From an uncultured bacterium (GTDB taxonomy: Bacteria > Planctomycetota > UBA1135 > GCA-002686595): a stretch of DNA of 6,514 nt. The notes below the pieces were generated by a model. The model saw only the letters and a program-made list of their open reading frames with translations, was not told the origin of the DNA and did no database searches. Made by a program: the position numbers and the translations under genes. The stretch lies in assembly GCA_902826945.1 (NCBI GenBank), contig CADEGS010000091.1:1-6514 (forward strand), written 5' to 3'. Below are positions 5,822 to 6,514 of this stretch, one piece after another; the stretch's first letter is position 1; the number at the start of each line of letters is the position of its first letter.

Positions 5822-6502
5822 ATGAAGCTGCTGAAGAAGGGCTCGAAGGGGCCCGAGGTCACCGATCTCCAGGAGATGCTCGTCAAGGTGAAGGCCAAGC
5901 CGACGCTGACGCCCGACGGCGCGTTCGGGTCGAAGACGCTCGAGGCGGTCAGGGACTTCCAGGAGCGGAAGAACCTGACCGTCGACGGGCTCGTCGGCGA
6001 CGAGACCATGAAGGCGCTGAAGAAGGCCTCCGGCGGTCCCTCCGGCGGATCCGGCGCGGGCGACCCCGCGCTGCAGAAGGACTTCGCGGCGGCCTACGGC
6101 GAGCTGCGCAAGGGCCTGAAGGCGAACGGCCACTTCATGTTCCTCACGCTCGAGTCCCTGAAGAACGACCCCGCGTCCTGCGAGCGGATCGGCACCGCGC
6201 ACTTCACCGACATGATCCCGCGGCTGAAGACGATGCTGCAGCGCGGCGCGGCGGTGGCGAAGAAGAACAGCGGGCTCCTCGGGCGCCTGGAGGACGACCG
6301 CAAGCTCTTCGAGAAGGAGCTCGGGAGCGACCCCGACAAGGCCCGCAAGCGCTGCCTCGTGGTGAAGAACCAGGAGAAGCAGGTCGACGAGCTCGCGCAC
6401 GAGTTCCGCACGGTGACCACCGGCTCCGCGGAGCTGCACGAGGAGATCACGCAGGAGCTGCGCAAGCGGCGCCCGCAGGAGCCGCGCACGGGTGCGGCGT
6501 GA
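5822..6502 (+). CDS. Peptidoglycan-binding-domain protein with unrecognised helical C-terminal domain
   Basis: A 226-residue protein. Residues 2-67 are a clear PG_binding_1 (PF01471-type) three-helix domain: LKKGSKGPEVTDLQEML (4-20), then the hallmark TPDGAFGSKTLEAVRDFQ (30-47) and LTVDGLVGDETMKAL (52-66). A Gly/Ser linker (about 70-80) leads to a charged, helix-rich region (81-226) that I do not recognise. It contains an aromatic patch around HFMFL (104-108), Cys120 and Cys178, long Lys/Glu-rich helices and a basic tail ending in RKRRPQEPRTGAA. There is no signal peptide, lipobox or membrane segment: the domain begins at residue 2 and the upstream in-frame codons are Arg/Gly/Pro-rich, so a missed signal sequence is unlikely. 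No hydrolase or transpeptidase motif is seen. The protein may stay in the cytosol or leave by a non-Sec route; using this fold to bind something other than peptidoglycan is equally possible. The start is fixed by AGGAGG 5 nt upstream. The gene follows S1 by 74 nt, with a hairpin between them. Confidence 0.85.
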   Translation: MKLLKKGSKGPEVTDLQEMLVKVKAKPTLTPDGAFGSKTLEAVRDFQERKNLTVDGLVGDETMKALKKASGGPSGGSGAGDPALQKDFAAAYGELRKGLKANGHFMFLTLESLKNDPASCERIGTAHFTDMIPRLKTMLQRGAAVAKKNSGLLGRLEDDRKLFEKELGSDPDKARKRCLVVKNQEKQVDELAHEFRTVTTGSAELHEEITQELRKRRPQEPRTGAA

Positions 6503-6514
6503 GGCGGGGCGGCG

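Overview
This is a very GC-rich bacterial window (above 70% G+C by eye) with third codon positions almost all G or C. As a result, open frames run antisense to most real genes. Gene content and base composition suggest a high-GC, probably uncultured bacterium of deltaproteobacterial or myxobacterial type. That placement is a low-confidence inference: there is no rRNA and no strong marker. I see no tRNA, CRISPR array or insertion sequence.

Layout. (1) Positions 1-890, minus strand: a 10-helix EamA/DMT-family transporter that runs off the left edge. (2) Positions 1016-1975, plus strand and divergent from it: a PLP-dependent cysteine-synthase-family enzyme with TGGSTG in place of TSGNTG. (3) A minus-strand unit transcribed from about 4360 down to about 1991: a 683-residue fusion of chorismate mutase, prephenate dehydratase, ACT domain and DAHP synthase, then 37 nt later a small DUF433 protein. 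The DUF433 stop overlaps (ATGA) a 15-codon frame that looks like the stump of a DUF5615 PIN-like toxin. (4) From 4578, plus strand and divergent from the fusion gene: a four-domain S1 RNA-binding protein. After a 74-nt gap containing a hairpin comes a protein with an N-terminal peptidoglycan-binding domain, no signal peptide and an unrecognised helical C-terminal half.

How the genes relate. The centrepiece is the aromatic amino acid fusion. One polypeptide carries the first step of the shikimate pathway (DAHP synthase) and the two steps from chorismate to phenylpyruvate, the direct precursor of phenylalanine. The ACT domain lies between the dehydratase and the DAHP synthase, where it could in principle control both. 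The downstream DUF433 gene plus toxin stump looks like a decayed toxin-antitoxin pair at the end of the unit. The cysteine-synthase homologue and the transporter are ordinary metabolic genes.

Expression signals fall into two classes. The four genes that begin transcription units (transporter, PLP enzyme, fusion, S1) have no clear Shine-Dalgarno site but each has a TAnnnT hexamer 6-25 nt before its start codon, suggesting leaderless or short-leader mRNAs. The two following genes (DUF433, peptidoglycan-binding protein) have good Shine-Dalgarno sites.
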